From Promicromonospora thailandica (GTDB taxonomy: Bacteria; Actinomycetota; Actinomycetes; Actinomycetales; Cellulomonadaceae), in assembly GCF_024171955.1 (NCBI RefSeq), contig NZ_JAMTCS010000010.1, positions 124,001 through 188,000 on the forward strand: DNA of 64,000 nt, in the 5' to 3' direction. A program made the position numbers and the translations under genes. The notes below the pieces were generated by a model. That model was not told the DNA's origin. It saw nothing but the letters and a program-made list of their open reading frames with translations, and did no database searches. Positions 35,369 through 44,319 of the stretch are shown here, piece by piece (position 1 is the stretch's first letter; the number at the start of each line of letters is the position of its first letter).

Positions 35369-35420
35369 TAAGGTGTCGAGCATGTGCCCTGCTCCCGCCG
35401 TCGCTGCCGCGTGCCGATGA
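35369..35420 (+). promoter_or_regulatory. Leaderless upstream ORF (12 codons) before the APH gene
   Basis: TAAGGT (35369-35374), seven bases, then ATG 35382 opens MCPAPAVAAACR and stops at TGA 35418-35420, directly before the GTG of the APH-like gene. It has the look of a leader peptide coupled to the downstream start, but it could be chance. Confidence 0.35.
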
Positions 35421-36371
35421 GTGCCGATGAACCAGGGCACCCATCCCGATGAACCGCCGGCCAACGTCCTGGACGACGTGGCCAGGACGGTCGGGGCAGA
35501 GGCCACCCTCCTCGGTCGCCTCCCCGGAGGCATCAACGGGGGTGCCGTCCGCGTCCAGCTGGCCGGCCGGGCGGACGCAGTGCTCAAGGTGGCGCCTCGG
35601 GCGCACCCTCGCCACCTGGACGAGACGCTGCGCGCTCGGAGAGTGGTCGAGCACATGCGGGGGCGCGGCTATCCCACCCCGGTGTGGTTGGGGGTGGGGG
35701 CTACTGCCACCCATGTCTGGCAGGTGATGGACTTCGTCGACGCGGCTCCGGCGTCGGAGCTGACGCCGTCCCTCGTCGGGCAGCTGATGGAGATCGTCGA
35801 GCTCCAGGCCGGCCAGGCCTCCGAGCCGTACGACCACTGGTCGTACGCCTGGCGGGTCGCCACCGGTCAGGAACCGGGTGCCGCCGGACAGGACCCGAAC
35901 GAGACGCCGGAGCAGTCGCGGCTGCGGCGATCCATCGCTGGACTCTCGGAGTACTCACCCGAGGTGTCGGTCCTGGTCGAGCGCCTGCGGCTCGCGTGCG
36001 CCGACGTCCCCGCACCACCAGCAGCGCCCGACATGGTCCATGCCGACCTCGCGACTCCCGGCAACGTCCTGGTCCGCGACGGAGTGGTGGTGGCGGTCGT
36101 GGACATCGGGAACGCGGGCAGCGGCACGCGAGCGATCGATCTCACGGCGCTCGTCTGGTACTCGTTCCGGGACCCGCTCCTGGACGGCGTCCGAAGGGAG
36201 TTGTGGGCGAAGATCATCGATCTCGTCGGGCGACAGAAGGCGACGGTGCTCGCCGCGTCCCACATTCTGCACATGCTCGAGATACCGGTCCGCGACGGGC
36301 GGCTCGACGCGGTCCGAGAGGTGGTCGAACGTGGCCACCGTGCTCTCGACGAGCTGAACGCGCATCGCTAG
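35421..36371 (+). CDS. Aminoglycoside phosphotransferase (APH) family kinase
   Basis: About 316 residues of the APH/choline-kinase fold. DMVHADLATPGNVLV replaces the usual HGDxxxxN: the catalytic Asp and metal Asn are kept, the Gly is Ala. VVAVVDIGNAGSGTRAIDLT follows as the metal-binding DxG-like block. The N-lobe is visible as LPGGINGGAVRVQL and DAVLKVAP (ATP-binding Lys). Substrate unknown; no resistance function can be assumed. Start GTG 35421 or ATG 35427; the 12-codon ORF ends one base before. Confidence 0.8.
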   Translation: MPMNQGTHPDEPPANVLDDVARTVGAEATLLGRLPGGINGGAVRVQLAGRADAVLKVAPRAHPRHLDETLRARRVVEHMRGRGYPTPVWLGVGATATHVWQVMDFVDAAPASELTPSLVGQLMEIVELQAGQASEPYDHWSYAWRVATGQEPGAAGQDPNETPEQSRLRRSIAGLSEYSPEVSVLVERLRLACADVPAPPAAPDMVHADLATPGNVLVRDGVVVAVVDIGNAGSGTRAIDLTALVWYSFRDPLLDGVRRELWAKIIDLVGRQKATVLAASHILHMLEIPVRDGRLDAVREVVERGHRALDELNAHR

Positions 36372-36459
36372 TCGTGGGGCGATGTCTGGACTTGCATCTT
36401 CCGTAACGGCATGTGGTCCCGTGGACTCATCACCCACCCCGCTGAGGAAGGCTCCGCAC

Positions 36460-37398
36460 ATGTACTCGTCCTTCATCCCGCCCCGCCAGGTCAAGATCGG
36501 CGACGCGGCGGCCTTCGTCGGCACCACCCCGCGGGCGATCCGGCACTACCACGAGATCGGCCTCCTGCCCGAGCCCGAGCGGGGAAGCGACGACCGGCGC
36601 CGCTACGGCTACGGCGACATGATCCGGCTCCTGTGGATCCGCAAGATGGCCGACGCCGGGATCGCCCTGGACGACATCCGCGACGCCTTCGCCGACACGG
36701 CCTCCGGTGACGGCGGCGGTGACATCGCGGGGATCCTGGAGCAGGTGGAGGACACTCTCGCCGCCCAGGAAGCGGAGCTGCGGCGGCAGCGGACCGCCGT
36801 GCAGCGCATGCGCACCGAGGGCAGCCGGATGGGCCTGCTCTCCGACTTCGTCACCAGCCGCCTCAAGAGGCTGCCCGACGGTTCCCTGCGCCAGGCGGAC
36901 CTGGACAACCTGCTGGTGATCGAGCGGATCTTCGGTCCGCTCGGTGCGGCCGTCAACGCCACCCGTTACATCGCCCTGGCCACCCACCCGGATCTCCGGG
37001 AGGAGTCCGACCGGGTCGATGCCGCCGAGGAGTCGCTCGATGACACGGTCGCTGTCGATGACCCCCGCGTGGCCCAGGTGGCTGCCCGACGGCACGCCTT
37101 CGAGAAGGCGCTCGACGCCGTCATCGAGGAATCTGGTCTGGCTCAGGAGGACGAGGCCCTCTTCGACTCCTGGGACGCCTTGCACCCCGTGACCGCTGAT
37201 GAGGGTGCCGACGAGGCCGGCCGAAGCTCCGACGGGGAACACAAGGCGATGAGCGCGTTCGAGGCCACCGGAAAGATGCCCTACGACTACTCGCCGGCCC
37301 GCCTGCGGTGCATCGAGCTCGCTGCAGAGCTCGCACAGGCCGACTGGGAGGCCGAACAGACTGGCGCTGTGCCTGGCGATCGTCCGTCGAGCGAGTGA
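36460..37398 (+). CDS. MerR family transcriptional regulator with long C-terminal domain
   Basis: A 312-residue regulator. The MerR winged helix spans about residues 8-75 (KIGDAAAFVGTTPRAIRHYHEIGLLPEPERG), then a coiled coil (EQVEDTLAAQEAELRRQRTAVQRM) and a ~190-residue helical effector domain without recognised ligand motifs. GAGGAAG precedes ATG 36460. Its stop codon lies one base before the 32-bp repeat of the rnpB 3' end, which is the left border of the proposed island. Confidence 0.85.
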   Translation: MYSSFIPPRQVKIGDAAAFVGTTPRAIRHYHEIGLLPEPERGSDDRRRYGYGDMIRLLWIRKMADAGIALDDIRDAFADTASGDGGGDIAGILEQVEDTLAAQEAELRRQRTAVQRMRTEGSRMGLLSDFVTSRLKRLPDGSLRQADLDNLLVIERIFGPLGAAVNATRYIALATHPDLREESDRVDAAEESLDDTVAVDDPRVAQVAARRHAFEKALDAVIEESGLAQEDEALFDSWDALHPVTADEGADEAGRSSDGEHKAMSAFEATGKMPYDYSPARLRCIELAAELAQADWEAEQTGAVPGDRPSSE

Positions 37399-37399
37399 G

Positions 37400-37431
37400 G
37401 AGCGGACGAGCCGTTCTGTACGCCGGGTTCT
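37400..37431. repeat. attL-like copy of the rnpB 3' end
   Basis: 32 bases identical to 44496-44527 except for one base (T for G at the 15th position). On the minus strand it reads as the last 32 bases of RNase P RNA but has no rnpB attached. Marks the left end of the proposed island. Confidence 0.75.
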
Positions 37432-37646
37432 CCCGGAGGGCGTGCCGGTACGTCTCGCGGTGTCCGACGGGTTGGTGGGGCACCGCGAGAACGTTGGTGA
37501 CTCCGGTGCCCGACGGGCTCAGACGGTGCTCGTGTGTACGGAATGTATACGGGCTGCTCTCTCTGGCACGGCGCCGATGCGAGTACCCACGGGATCGTCA
37601 GCAAGTCGTCACACCGTAGGGCCGCGGCAACGTCAGAGAGTCCCGT

Positions 37647-37652
37647 TACGTT
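37647..37652 (+). promoter_or_regulatory. -10 box of the DUF1963 gene, leaderless
   Basis: TACGTT, seven bases, then ATG 37660. Confidence 0.5.
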
Positions 37653-37659
37653 GTACAAC

Positions 37660-38541
37660 ATGTCCGAACTTCTGGCCCAAGCTGCCACCATCGCGAACGA
37701 GCACCTCGATCCGCGGTCCGCAGCGGCGTGGCTCGACCTGGTTCGCCCGGCCGTCGCGCTGGGCGAGGCTGATCCTGGTGAAGTCGTGGTCGCCCGCCTG
37801 GGTGGGCAACCGCGACTGCCGGCTGGGACGCCCTGGCCGGTGTGGGACGGTGTCGGACCGCTGTCGTTCGTCGGTGAGGTTGATCTTGCGGCACTCTCGG
37901 CCACAGGCCATGACCCTGGTGTCGCGCTACCGGCGGCGGGTCGGCTGGCGTTCTTCGTCCTGGACGATCCAGGCGTCTACGGCTTCGCCGACGCCGCCCA
38001 CCTGGACAGCTACCGCGTCCTGTACCTATCCGCCGATGGGCTTCCCGTCGCCGCACCTGCGGGCACCCAGACCTATGCAGAGCGGGAACTGGCCGGGCGG
38101 GCCACGCTTACCGCGCCGGACTCCTTCCATCCCATCCTGCCAGGCACTTTCGGCGTGGACGCCCACGCGGACTACCTGGCGTGGCTCGACCATCCCGTCA
38201 ACAGCGCAGATTTCATCGACGCCATGGGGCGGCTGCGTGGAGACTCGCCTCGCCACCAGGTCGGCGGATGGGCCATCGCAGTCCAAGGACCCGTCGAACT
38301 CGAAGCCGCTCACGACGAGGTTCGACGCCGACGCTCGGCGGACAACGGCCTGACCGGCCCACACCGCCCCGATCAGCACACGATCGCCGCAGAGACCGAC
38401 CAATGGGTGCTGGTGTTCCAGGTCGACTCGGACAACGACATCATGTGGGGCGACGCCGGAACCCTGTACTGGCTCGCCCGTCCCGAAGACCTTGCCCGCG
38501 GCGATCTCACCAACATCCGCTTCGTCATGCAGTGCTGCTGA
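37660..38541 (+). CDS. DUF1963 (YwqG-like) family protein
   Basis: A 293-residue protein of the YwqG/DUF1963 family: ARLGGQPRLPAGTPWP at the start, LSFVGEVDLAAL, LAFFVLDDP, and the C-terminal WVLVFQVDSD...MWGDAGTLYWL signature. The family is soluble, often near secreted-toxin or phage-like loci, and without known activity. First gene of the island; leaderless -10 box at 37647. Confidence 0.85.
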   Translation: MSELLAQAATIANEHLDPRSAAAWLDLVRPAVALGEADPGEVVVARLGGQPRLPAGTPWPVWDGVGPLSFVGEVDLAALSATGHDPGVALPAAGRLAFFVLDDPGVYGFADAAHLDSYRVLYLSADGLPVAAPAGTQTYAERELAGRATLTAPDSFHPILPGTFGVDAHADYLAWLDHPVNSADFIDAMGRLRGDSPRHQVGGWAIAVQGPVELEAAHDEVRRRRSADNGLTGPHRPDQHTIAAETDQWVLVFQVDSDNDIMWGDAGTLYWLARPEDLARGDLTNIRFVMQCC

Positions 38542-38585
38542 GACGCTTCTCCCCTGCTCGGTAAGAACACCTGTGTTCTCGCTCG

Positions 38586-39180
38586 TCATCGGTACCAGAG
38601 CCACGGATCACGCCACCAGGACGTGCCCCGATGGGCATCGCCGACGATCCGGCTGTCCCAGCCGTGCACTAGCCTGCGCAGGTCGGCAGCGGTGGTGCGC
38701 GGTCTCGAAGCAGTTTGCAGGGCCTCCACCATGGCGGGCGCCGACGTCATCCCGCCGGCCCATTCCGGCGATTCCCGGATGCAGTAGTTCGTGGATCGCA
38801 GTTCGGACATCTGGCACGGTGTGGTGGGAGCAGCAACGGCCGTGTTGGGGTCCGACGGGCTCGTGCGGACTTCTTGCGGACTGTCCGCGGACTGGCACGG
38901 GCCTGCGATCTGCGCGGGAGCAGGCAAGCCGTCGTGGCAACAAGGCGTCCTGCGCTGCAGGTGGGAGCAGGTGGGAGAAGGAATGGCGCTGTCTGGCAGT
39001 CGGGGCTTGTTCGCGAAACTCCAGTGCGTCATCGTCCGCCGCGAGGGCCTTCAAGGCGGACCGGGACTCGTCCTGGAAGGCGTAAACCTCGGGCGCGCGG
39101 CCACTCACCCGAACAACCAGGGGTTTGGCTTCTCGCAGTGGCGCGCCGAGCCCGCGGCGCAGGGCAGCCGTCGTCTCGAT
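38586..39180 (-). other. Unidentified decayed coding region
   Basis: No intact gene is convincing. On the minus strand, coding-like segments switch frame: REAKPLVVRVSGRAPEVYAF, then DDALEFREQAPTARQ, and in another frame the terminal AADLRRLVHGWDSRIVGDAHR before a stop near 38586. None was assigned to a family. A short palindrome (38564-38579) precedes it. Confidence 0.4.
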
Positions 39181-39637
39181 GATCGACCACCCGGCTTCGA
39201 GCAGGGATCTAGCCGCGAGTTCGTGTGCGTCCGCGACGAAGGTGTCGATCGACTCCCGGACAGCCGGCCACGGTTGCGGCGCGGTGGTCCCCGTGATGAA
39301 GCACGAGCCGGCCGCCCAGCCGTCGTCGGTCCGGAGGATACGGACGACGCCCGTCTCCTCGTATGACGACGGATCGTGCACGAAGTCGTGATCCGGCTCG
39401 GTGCCGTCGCCCGCCCACTGAGTCAGGGCAACAGCTAGCTCGGCGACCTCGAAGCGCTGTTCCTCGAACAGGATCGTGCCGCCCCTCGCGCAACTGGAGG
39501 CCGGCCTCGACGTAGAGCAGGAGTTCTGCCCAGATGAACGGAAGATCCTCATGCACCTTGGCCTCGACGGCGGTCAAGGCATAGGCGATGTCGCCGTCGT
39601 GGGGAAACACCGCTGCGTGGATGGAGGTTCGGCGCAC
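39180..39637 (-). pseudogene. DUF7878-like gene with a frameshift
   Basis: The first part reads VHEDLPFIWAELLLYVEAGL and QLREG in one frame; the rest (TILFEEQRFEVAELAVALTQW, SYEETGVVRILRTDDGWAAG, SIDTFVADAHELAARSLLEAG) is in the next frame. The break is at a run of four C on the plus strand (39482-39485); three would restore a continuous protein. No stop follows at the expected end, so the 3' part is also fused to unrelated sequence. Confidence 0.55.
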
Positions 39638-40163
39638 CCGTGCGGAACCACCGGTCGGAGGACCAGGCGTCCGGAAGGATCGGCCACCTCCACCGCGTCG
39701 TCGAACTCGACGCCACCCTGATCAAGGTACTGAACCTCGAGCCCGGCGAGCACGCCACCCGCACACACATAGGCGGCGCATGGACCCGGTTCGACGCGAA
39801 CGGGCGACGACGAAGGCGTGGCCGGTTCGGACGACGCTGACAAGCGGCCAGGGCGCCCTCTTCTTGGTCCATCACGAACAGTTGCGCAGCGTTCGGCTCG
39901 CGCCACGGCATCTCGAAGAAGCGCTGCCCGAGAGCACCGAGATCAGCATGGTTCAGGGCACCCGCCCACACCTCGCACTCGGGAGCCTTCCACCCTCCCC
40001 ATTGGCTGTCCTCCGCACTGGTGAGCAACCTCAGGTACCCCGCTCCGCCACGCTCAGGACTCGATCCGGCGGGGGCGTCTGTCCGTCGCCACTCGCTCAG
40101 CGCCTCCGCGTTCTCGTTGTCGTCCACGCCGACCGAGATCATCACGTTCGCCAACCAGCTCAT
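39549..40163 (-). pseudogene. Conserved actinobacterial protein with altered C-terminus
   Basis: The first ~105 residues from ATG 40163 (MSWLANVMISVGVDDNENA, SQWGGWKAPECEVWAGALNH, MPWREPNAAQLFVMDQEE) belong to a small family of unknown function frequent in Streptomyces. After MDQEEGA the reading frame becomes arginine-rich and unlike the family, and runs into the DUF7878 remnant. The last part of the gene has probably been replaced or frameshifted. Confidence 0.5.
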
Positions 40164-40350
40164 AGCGATCGTTCTACCGGAGCGGACAGCAGGTCACCAC
40201 AGAGTGAGACCAGACCTGGCCGCCGCGGGGAAGAACGCCGCGTGTTTCGTGTTCTCTGCTGCCCGTGATAGAAACGCCTGATCGGGCGTCTACGCAGGTC
40301 GCCCCAGATTTCGATGGATTATCTAGATGGATGTCGACGGGTGGAGGGGC

Positions 40351-41583
40351 ATGCCTGACCTGGAACCGCAGCGGAGCGGGGGCAGGGTCGCGCTGGTGGA
40401 CCTGACCGGTGCGGAGGACATGACTGCGGCACTGCGCAAGCTGCAGGACCAGTGGGGGCCGGTGGCCCCCGTGGACCTGGAGCCAGGCGTACCGGGCTGG
40501 CTCGTGCTGGGGCACGCCGAGGTCATGGAGGTGATGCGCACGGAGAGCGTCTTCGCCCGGAACCCACGGCACTGGAGAGAGCAGCTACCACCGCAGTCGA
40601 CCCTGCACGCCATCCTGTCTCCGACCGGACGGCGGAACCTGTACTTCGCGGACGGCGCGGAGCACCGGCGGCTGCGGCTCCCGGTGGACGAGGCGTTCGC
40701 CAACATGGACGAGGTCCGGACGGCAGCGCTCGTGCGCGTCGTCTGCGCCCGGCTCATCGACTCGTTCGCCGCCAGGGGCAGTGCGGACCTGATGGGCGAG
40801 TATGCGGCGGCGGTGTCGTTCCTGGCGGTGTCGGGCATGTTCGGCTTCGACGAGCGGCAGGGCGTCGACCTGTTGCGCTGCGCGAGCGAGATCTTCGGGC
40901 ACGGCGGCGATCCCGTGTCAGCCCTGGTCCGGATGGACCAGATCGTGATGGACCACGTCATCGCAACCCGGGCGGAGCCAGGCCCGAACCTGACCAGCAG
41001 CTTCATCAAGCACCCGAGCTTCGAGGACGACACCGAGATCGTGCACTCGATGGTGGTGGCGATCTGCGCCGCGAACGAGATGCTCGTGACCTGGATCGCC
41101 GCGACGCTGCGCCGCATGCTCACCGACCCCCGGTACACCGGCCGCGTCACCGGCGTGCGCCGCGGTCTGGACGACGCGCTCGACGAGACCCTGTGGAACG
41201 AGCCGCCCGTGGCGAACCTGCCCGCCCGGTACGCCGTGACCGACTGCACTCTCGGCACCGCCCGGATCCGCGCCGGTGACGCGATAGTGATGGGCGTGGC
41301 CGCCGCGAACAACGACCCGCGGGTACGCACCAGCGACGACCTCTTCGAGGCGGGCAACCGGTCGCACCTGTCCTTCGGCGTCGGGCCGCACGCGTGCCCC
41401 GCCAAGCGCCCCGGGCGGCTCGTGGTCAAGATCGCGGTGGAGAGCCTCATGGAGCGGCTCGACCTGAGGCTCACCGACCCGGTGGTGAAGTGGGCGCCGT
41501 CGCCGTGGTCGCGCTACCCGTCCACGCTGCCGGTGACGTTCACTCCCGAGCGCCAGACCGCCCGCACACCTGCCCGCGTCTGA
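40351..41583 (+). CDS. Cytochrome P450, CYP157-like, lacking the ExxR arginine
   Basis: A 410-residue P450; ATG 40351 has GGAGG just upstream, better than the in-frame ATG 40327. Heme ligand Cys349 lies in SFGVGPHACPAKRPGR. At the K-helix the normally invariant ExxR is E279-T-L-W282, followed by NEPPVANLPARY, the pattern described for the CYP157 family, where ExxR is naturally absent. The I-helix lacks the acid-alcohol pair (ICAANEMLVTW), so normal oxygen activation is doubtful. It may be a partner or modulator of the downstream P450. No ferredoxin or reductase gene is adjacent. Confidence 0.88.
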   Translation: MPDLEPQRSGGRVALVDLTGAEDMTAALRKLQDQWGPVAPVDLEPGVPGWLVLGHAEVMEVMRTESVFARNPRHWREQLPPQSTLHAILSPTGRRNLYFADGAEHRRLRLPVDEAFANMDEVRTAALVRVVCARLIDSFAARGSADLMGEYAAAVSFLAVSGMFGFDERQGVDLLRCASEIFGHGGDPVSALVRMDQIVMDHVIATRAEPGPNLTSSFIKHPSFEDDTEIVHSMVVAICAANEMLVTWIAATLRRMLTDPRYTGRVTGVRRGLDDALDETLWNEPPVANLPARYAVTDCTLGTARIRAGDAIVMGVAAANNDPRVRTSDDLFEAGNRSHLSFGVGPHACPAKRPGRLVVKIAVESLMERLDLRLTDPVVKWAPSPWSRYPSTLPVTFTPERQTARTPARV

Positions 41584-42177
41584 CCTGCCCCTGGAGCGTC
41601 GGACGGCATCGAGCGGCCGACGGCATCGACGTGCGCCGTGCCGTTCACGCAGGTCTTCGTGCGCCGTGCCCGTGCGGCGTTCGCCGCCGGGACCTGCATC
41701 GTGCCGCATGACCTCGAGGTTCCAGCGTGCCTCGTCGAGGACGGTAGCGACTCGATCTAGCGGTGCTCGGGGCGAGCACCAGCGGCTGGGGACTCAGGCC
41801 GTGATGGCGAGGGTCTCCGGGGGCACCGGCGTACGGAACGTCCCGGTGCGCACCCAGGGCTCGACCTCGTCCACCGCGGCCTCCCGAGGCGTCGCACCTC
41901 TTCGCCGACCGAGCCGGCAATGACGGTGTCGTTCGTGACGAACCGACAGGGGTCCTCGACACCGGGGTCGGCCTGGAAGGCGGTTGCCGAGGCTGCCAGG
42001 ACGCGCCAACGACGCATAAGACTACCTACATAGTCACATGCCTGCCTCATGGTCACTTGTTTACGTAATGGTCACACGGGGACCCGCAAGAGCCGCCCGT
42101 CCTGCCCGGTATGCGCGTTATGTTTAACGTTGTCCATCGGCAGACGAGATGGTGTCTTGGCTGAAGAAGGAGCCCCA
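41584..42177. other. Intergenic region with a gene remnant and the repeat-containing promoter
   Basis: 594 bases. Minus-strand 41790-42017 contains coding-like pieces in different frames (MRRWRVLAASATAFQADPG, then AVDEVEPWVRTGTFRTPVPP), probably a frameshifted remnant of unknown family. 42030-42075 holds three direct repeats ahead of the P450-crotonase gene. Nothing else is supported. Confidence 0.5.
42030..42075 (+). promoter_or_regulatory. Three ATRGTCAC direct repeats with 19-bp period
   Basis: ATAGTCAC at 42030, ATGGTCAC at 42049 and 42068. Exact 19-bp spacing puts the copies on nearly the same helical face (about 1.8 turns). A GACTA-N6-TAGTC inverted repeat overlaps the first. The array lies about 100 bases before the P450-crotonase start, with TATGTT as a possible -10 further down. 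Confidence 0.5.
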
Positions 42178-44265
42178 GTGCCTGACCACACCGGTAGATC
42201 CCGGAAGACGACAGACGCCGCCGCGGCCAGTTCGGACCGCGAGTTCCGCCGCCGCGTCACCACGCTGATCCGGCACCTGAGCACGCCCGAAGGGCGCGCC
42301 GACCCCCACGCCGTCTACGACGAGCTGCGGGCCATGGGCCCGGCGGTACGCATGCCGTGGGGAGCCTGGATGGTCACCTCGCACGACGCGAACCACGAGG
42401 TGCTCAGCGGATCCGGCTGGCGCACCGTGGACGCCGCCTGGCGCACCGCGCGCCAGCCGACGTGGGTGCGGCACCCGGGCCTGAAGTTCCTGCACGACTC
42501 CGCGCTCGGCACCAACCCGCCCGGGCACGCCGGGCTGCGCCGCAGCCTTGGCTCGTTCGTCTCGCCGCGGTCGGTCGCTGACCTCACACCGCAGATCGTC
42601 CAGACCGTCCACGAGTACCTCGACCGGTTCGATGCGGTGCTGCGCGCCGACGGCGAGGCGGACTTCGGGGCCCTGGTCGGCGACCGGCTGCCCATGGCGG
42701 TGCTCTGCATCGTTCTCGGGCTGCCGCGCGAGGACATCCCGCTGCTGTGCGAGATGAGCCGCATGCTCTCGAACGTGCACGACCTCGCGCCGAGCAAGGC
42801 GCGGATGGCGCAGGCCGACCGCGCGGGCAAGCTGTGGAACGCGTACTGGGAACAGCTCGTGGCCCAGCCCAGGCCCCGGCTCCCGGAGGACTCCCCGCTG
42901 GGAGAGTGGCTCGACACGGAGACCGACCCCGCGGTGCGCGCGGTGGCCGGCTCGCAGCTCAACGTCATGATCGAGGCGGGCCTCGAGACGACGACGTCCC
43001 TGCTGTCCGACGGCGTGGTGCAGCTCCTGCGCCGGCCCGAGCAGGCCACGTGGATGCTCGAGCACCCGGAAGCCGTGCACGGCGCCGTCGAGGAGCTGGT
43101 CCGCTTCGTGTCGCCCGTACAGCTCATGACCCGGTACGCAGCGCAGGACACGGAGCTGCCGGGCGGCATCCCGGTGGCAGCCGGGCAGATCGTGCACGCC
43201 GTGGTCGCCGCGGCCAACCACGACCCCGACGCCTACGACTCGCCGCACGACCTAAACCTCTCGCGCCCGCCTCGCCGCAACCTCGCCTTCGGTGTGGGCA
43301 TGCACTACTGCCTGGGTGCACCGCTGGCCCGTCTGGAAGCGACGACGCTGTTCCCCGAGGTGCTGCAGCGGTTCGATCTCGAGCTCGCCGGGCCAGTGGG
43401 CTACGACGAGACCCTCGCCTTCCGCGGAACACGTTCGGTGCCGGTACGGCGGCGACCCCGTCCAGCCGCGACCGCGGGTGCTGGTGCGGCGGTGGCCGCT
43501 GGTGAGAGCGCGTCCGCCGCCGGACCCGTCGTGGTCAACCGCGAGGACGCCGTGCTGGTGGTGACCCTCACGCGGCCGGACGGCCACAACCGGCTCGACC
43601 GAGCGACGCTGACCGCCCTGGGCGACGTGCTCACGACGCTGCCCGACGACATCGCCGCCATCGTGCTACGCGCCGAAGGGCACCACTTCTGCATAGGTGG
43701 CGACCTGGACGAGCTCGCCCAGCTCGCCACCAACGACCCCGACGGCTACCGGAAGCTCGTCGAGCTCAGCGACGAGGTGCTGCGCGCCTGGCGCACCTGC
43801 CCGGCGGTGACGGTCGCGGCGCTGCACGGCAACGTCGCCGGAACAGGGCTCGGGCTGGCGGTCGCGAGCGACCTGCGCGTGGCCGCCGAGGACGCACGGT
43901 TCCGCGCGCCCGAGACGGTCGTCAGCATCCCGGTGGGTCCGAGCGAGGTGCTGGACCGCCTGGTCGCCGAGATCGGTTCCGGCTGGACCCGCGCGATGCT
44001 GCTGCTCGGCGATGCCATCAACGCCCAGGAGGCGCTGGAGGGCGGGCTCGTGCAATCCGTCGTCCCGACCGAGAACGTGTGGGCCGAGGCTAAGCGCCTG
44101 GCCCGGCGGATCGCCCGGCGCGACCGGGAGGCCATCCGCGTCACCAAGCAGACGATGGCCCGGCTTCCGCACGACGGCCCCGATCCGACGGAGGGCACCG
44201 ACGTGTGGGAAGCACCGCTGGCCCAGGCCCTGCGGCGCCGGATCACCCTTGGCAACGCGAGGTAG
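42178..44265 (+). CDS. Cytochrome P450 - enoyl-CoA hydratase (crotonase) fusion protein
   Basis: 695 residues from GTG 42178 (AAGGAG upstream; the frame is open further to 42049 but without family similarity). Residues about 20-430 are a complete bacterial P450: I-helix EAGLETTT, ExxR E306-R309, heme Cys378 in AFGVGMHYCLGAPLARLE. An Ala/Gly-rich linker (about 430-450) leads to a complete crotonase domain (451-695) with oxyanion-hole segments FCIGGDL (near 508) and GNVAGTGLGLA, and RFRAPE carrying the catalytic-type Glu. This would couple oxidation with CoA-thioester chemistry in one chain, perhaps in a secondary-metabolite pathway. No redox partner is encoded nearby. Confidence 0.88.
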   Translation: MPDHTGRSRKTTDAAAASSDREFRRRVTTLIRHLSTPEGRADPHAVYDELRAMGPAVRMPWGAWMVTSHDANHEVLSGSGWRTVDAAWRTARQPTWVRHPGLKFLHDSALGTNPPGHAGLRRSLGSFVSPRSVADLTPQIVQTVHEYLDRFDAVLRADGEADFGALVGDRLPMAVLCIVLGLPREDIPLLCEMSRMLSNVHDLAPSKARMAQADRAGKLWNAYWEQLVAQPRPRLPEDSPLGEWLDTETDPAVRAVAGSQLNVMIEAGLETTTSLLSDGVVQLLRRPEQATWMLEHPEAVHGAVEELVRFVSPVQLMTRYAAQDTELPGGIPVAAGQIVHAVVAAANHDPDAYDSPHDLNLSRPPRRNLAFGVGMHYCLGAPLARLEATTLFPEVLQRFDLELAGPVGYDETLAFRGTRSVPVRRRPRPAATAGAGAAVAAGESASAAGPVVVNREDAVLVVTLTRPDGHNRLDRATLTALGDVLTTLPDDIAAIVLRAEGHHFCIGGDLDELAQLATNDPDGYRKLVELSDEVLRAWRTCPAVTVAALHGNVAGTGLGLAVASDLRVAAEDARFRAPETVVSIPVGPSEVLDRLVAEIGSGWTRAMLLLGDAINAQEALEGGLVQSVVPTENVWAEAKRLARRIARRDREAIRVTKQTMARLPHDGPDPTEGTDVWEAPLAQALRRRITLGNAR

Positions 44266-44288
44266 CGACTCCTCGTCGACGAAAGGCG

Positions 44289-44316
44289 GCGGGGCCAGCG
44301 CCAGTGCTGGCCCCGC
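44289..44316 (+). terminator. Terminator of the P450-crotonase gene
   Basis: Perfect 11-bp arms GCGGGGCCAGC / GCTGGCCCCGC, 6-base loop, 23 bases after the stop. Confidence 0.8.
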
Positions 44317-44319
44317 AAA

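Noticed and set aside
38564-38579. AGAACAC-CT-GTGTTCT palindrome as a LexA box
   Set aside because: The spacing between GAAC and GTTC is six, not four, and it follows a stop codon; more likely a weak hairpin.
39640-39840. A 66-codon plus-strand ORF with plausible codon use
   Set aside because: It overlaps the minus-strand remnant, has no ribosome binding site and matches no family I know; left unannotated.
40351-44265. The two P450 genes as part of a conservon
   Set aside because: No cvnA (kinase-like), roadblock, DUF742 or GTPase gene lies beside them.
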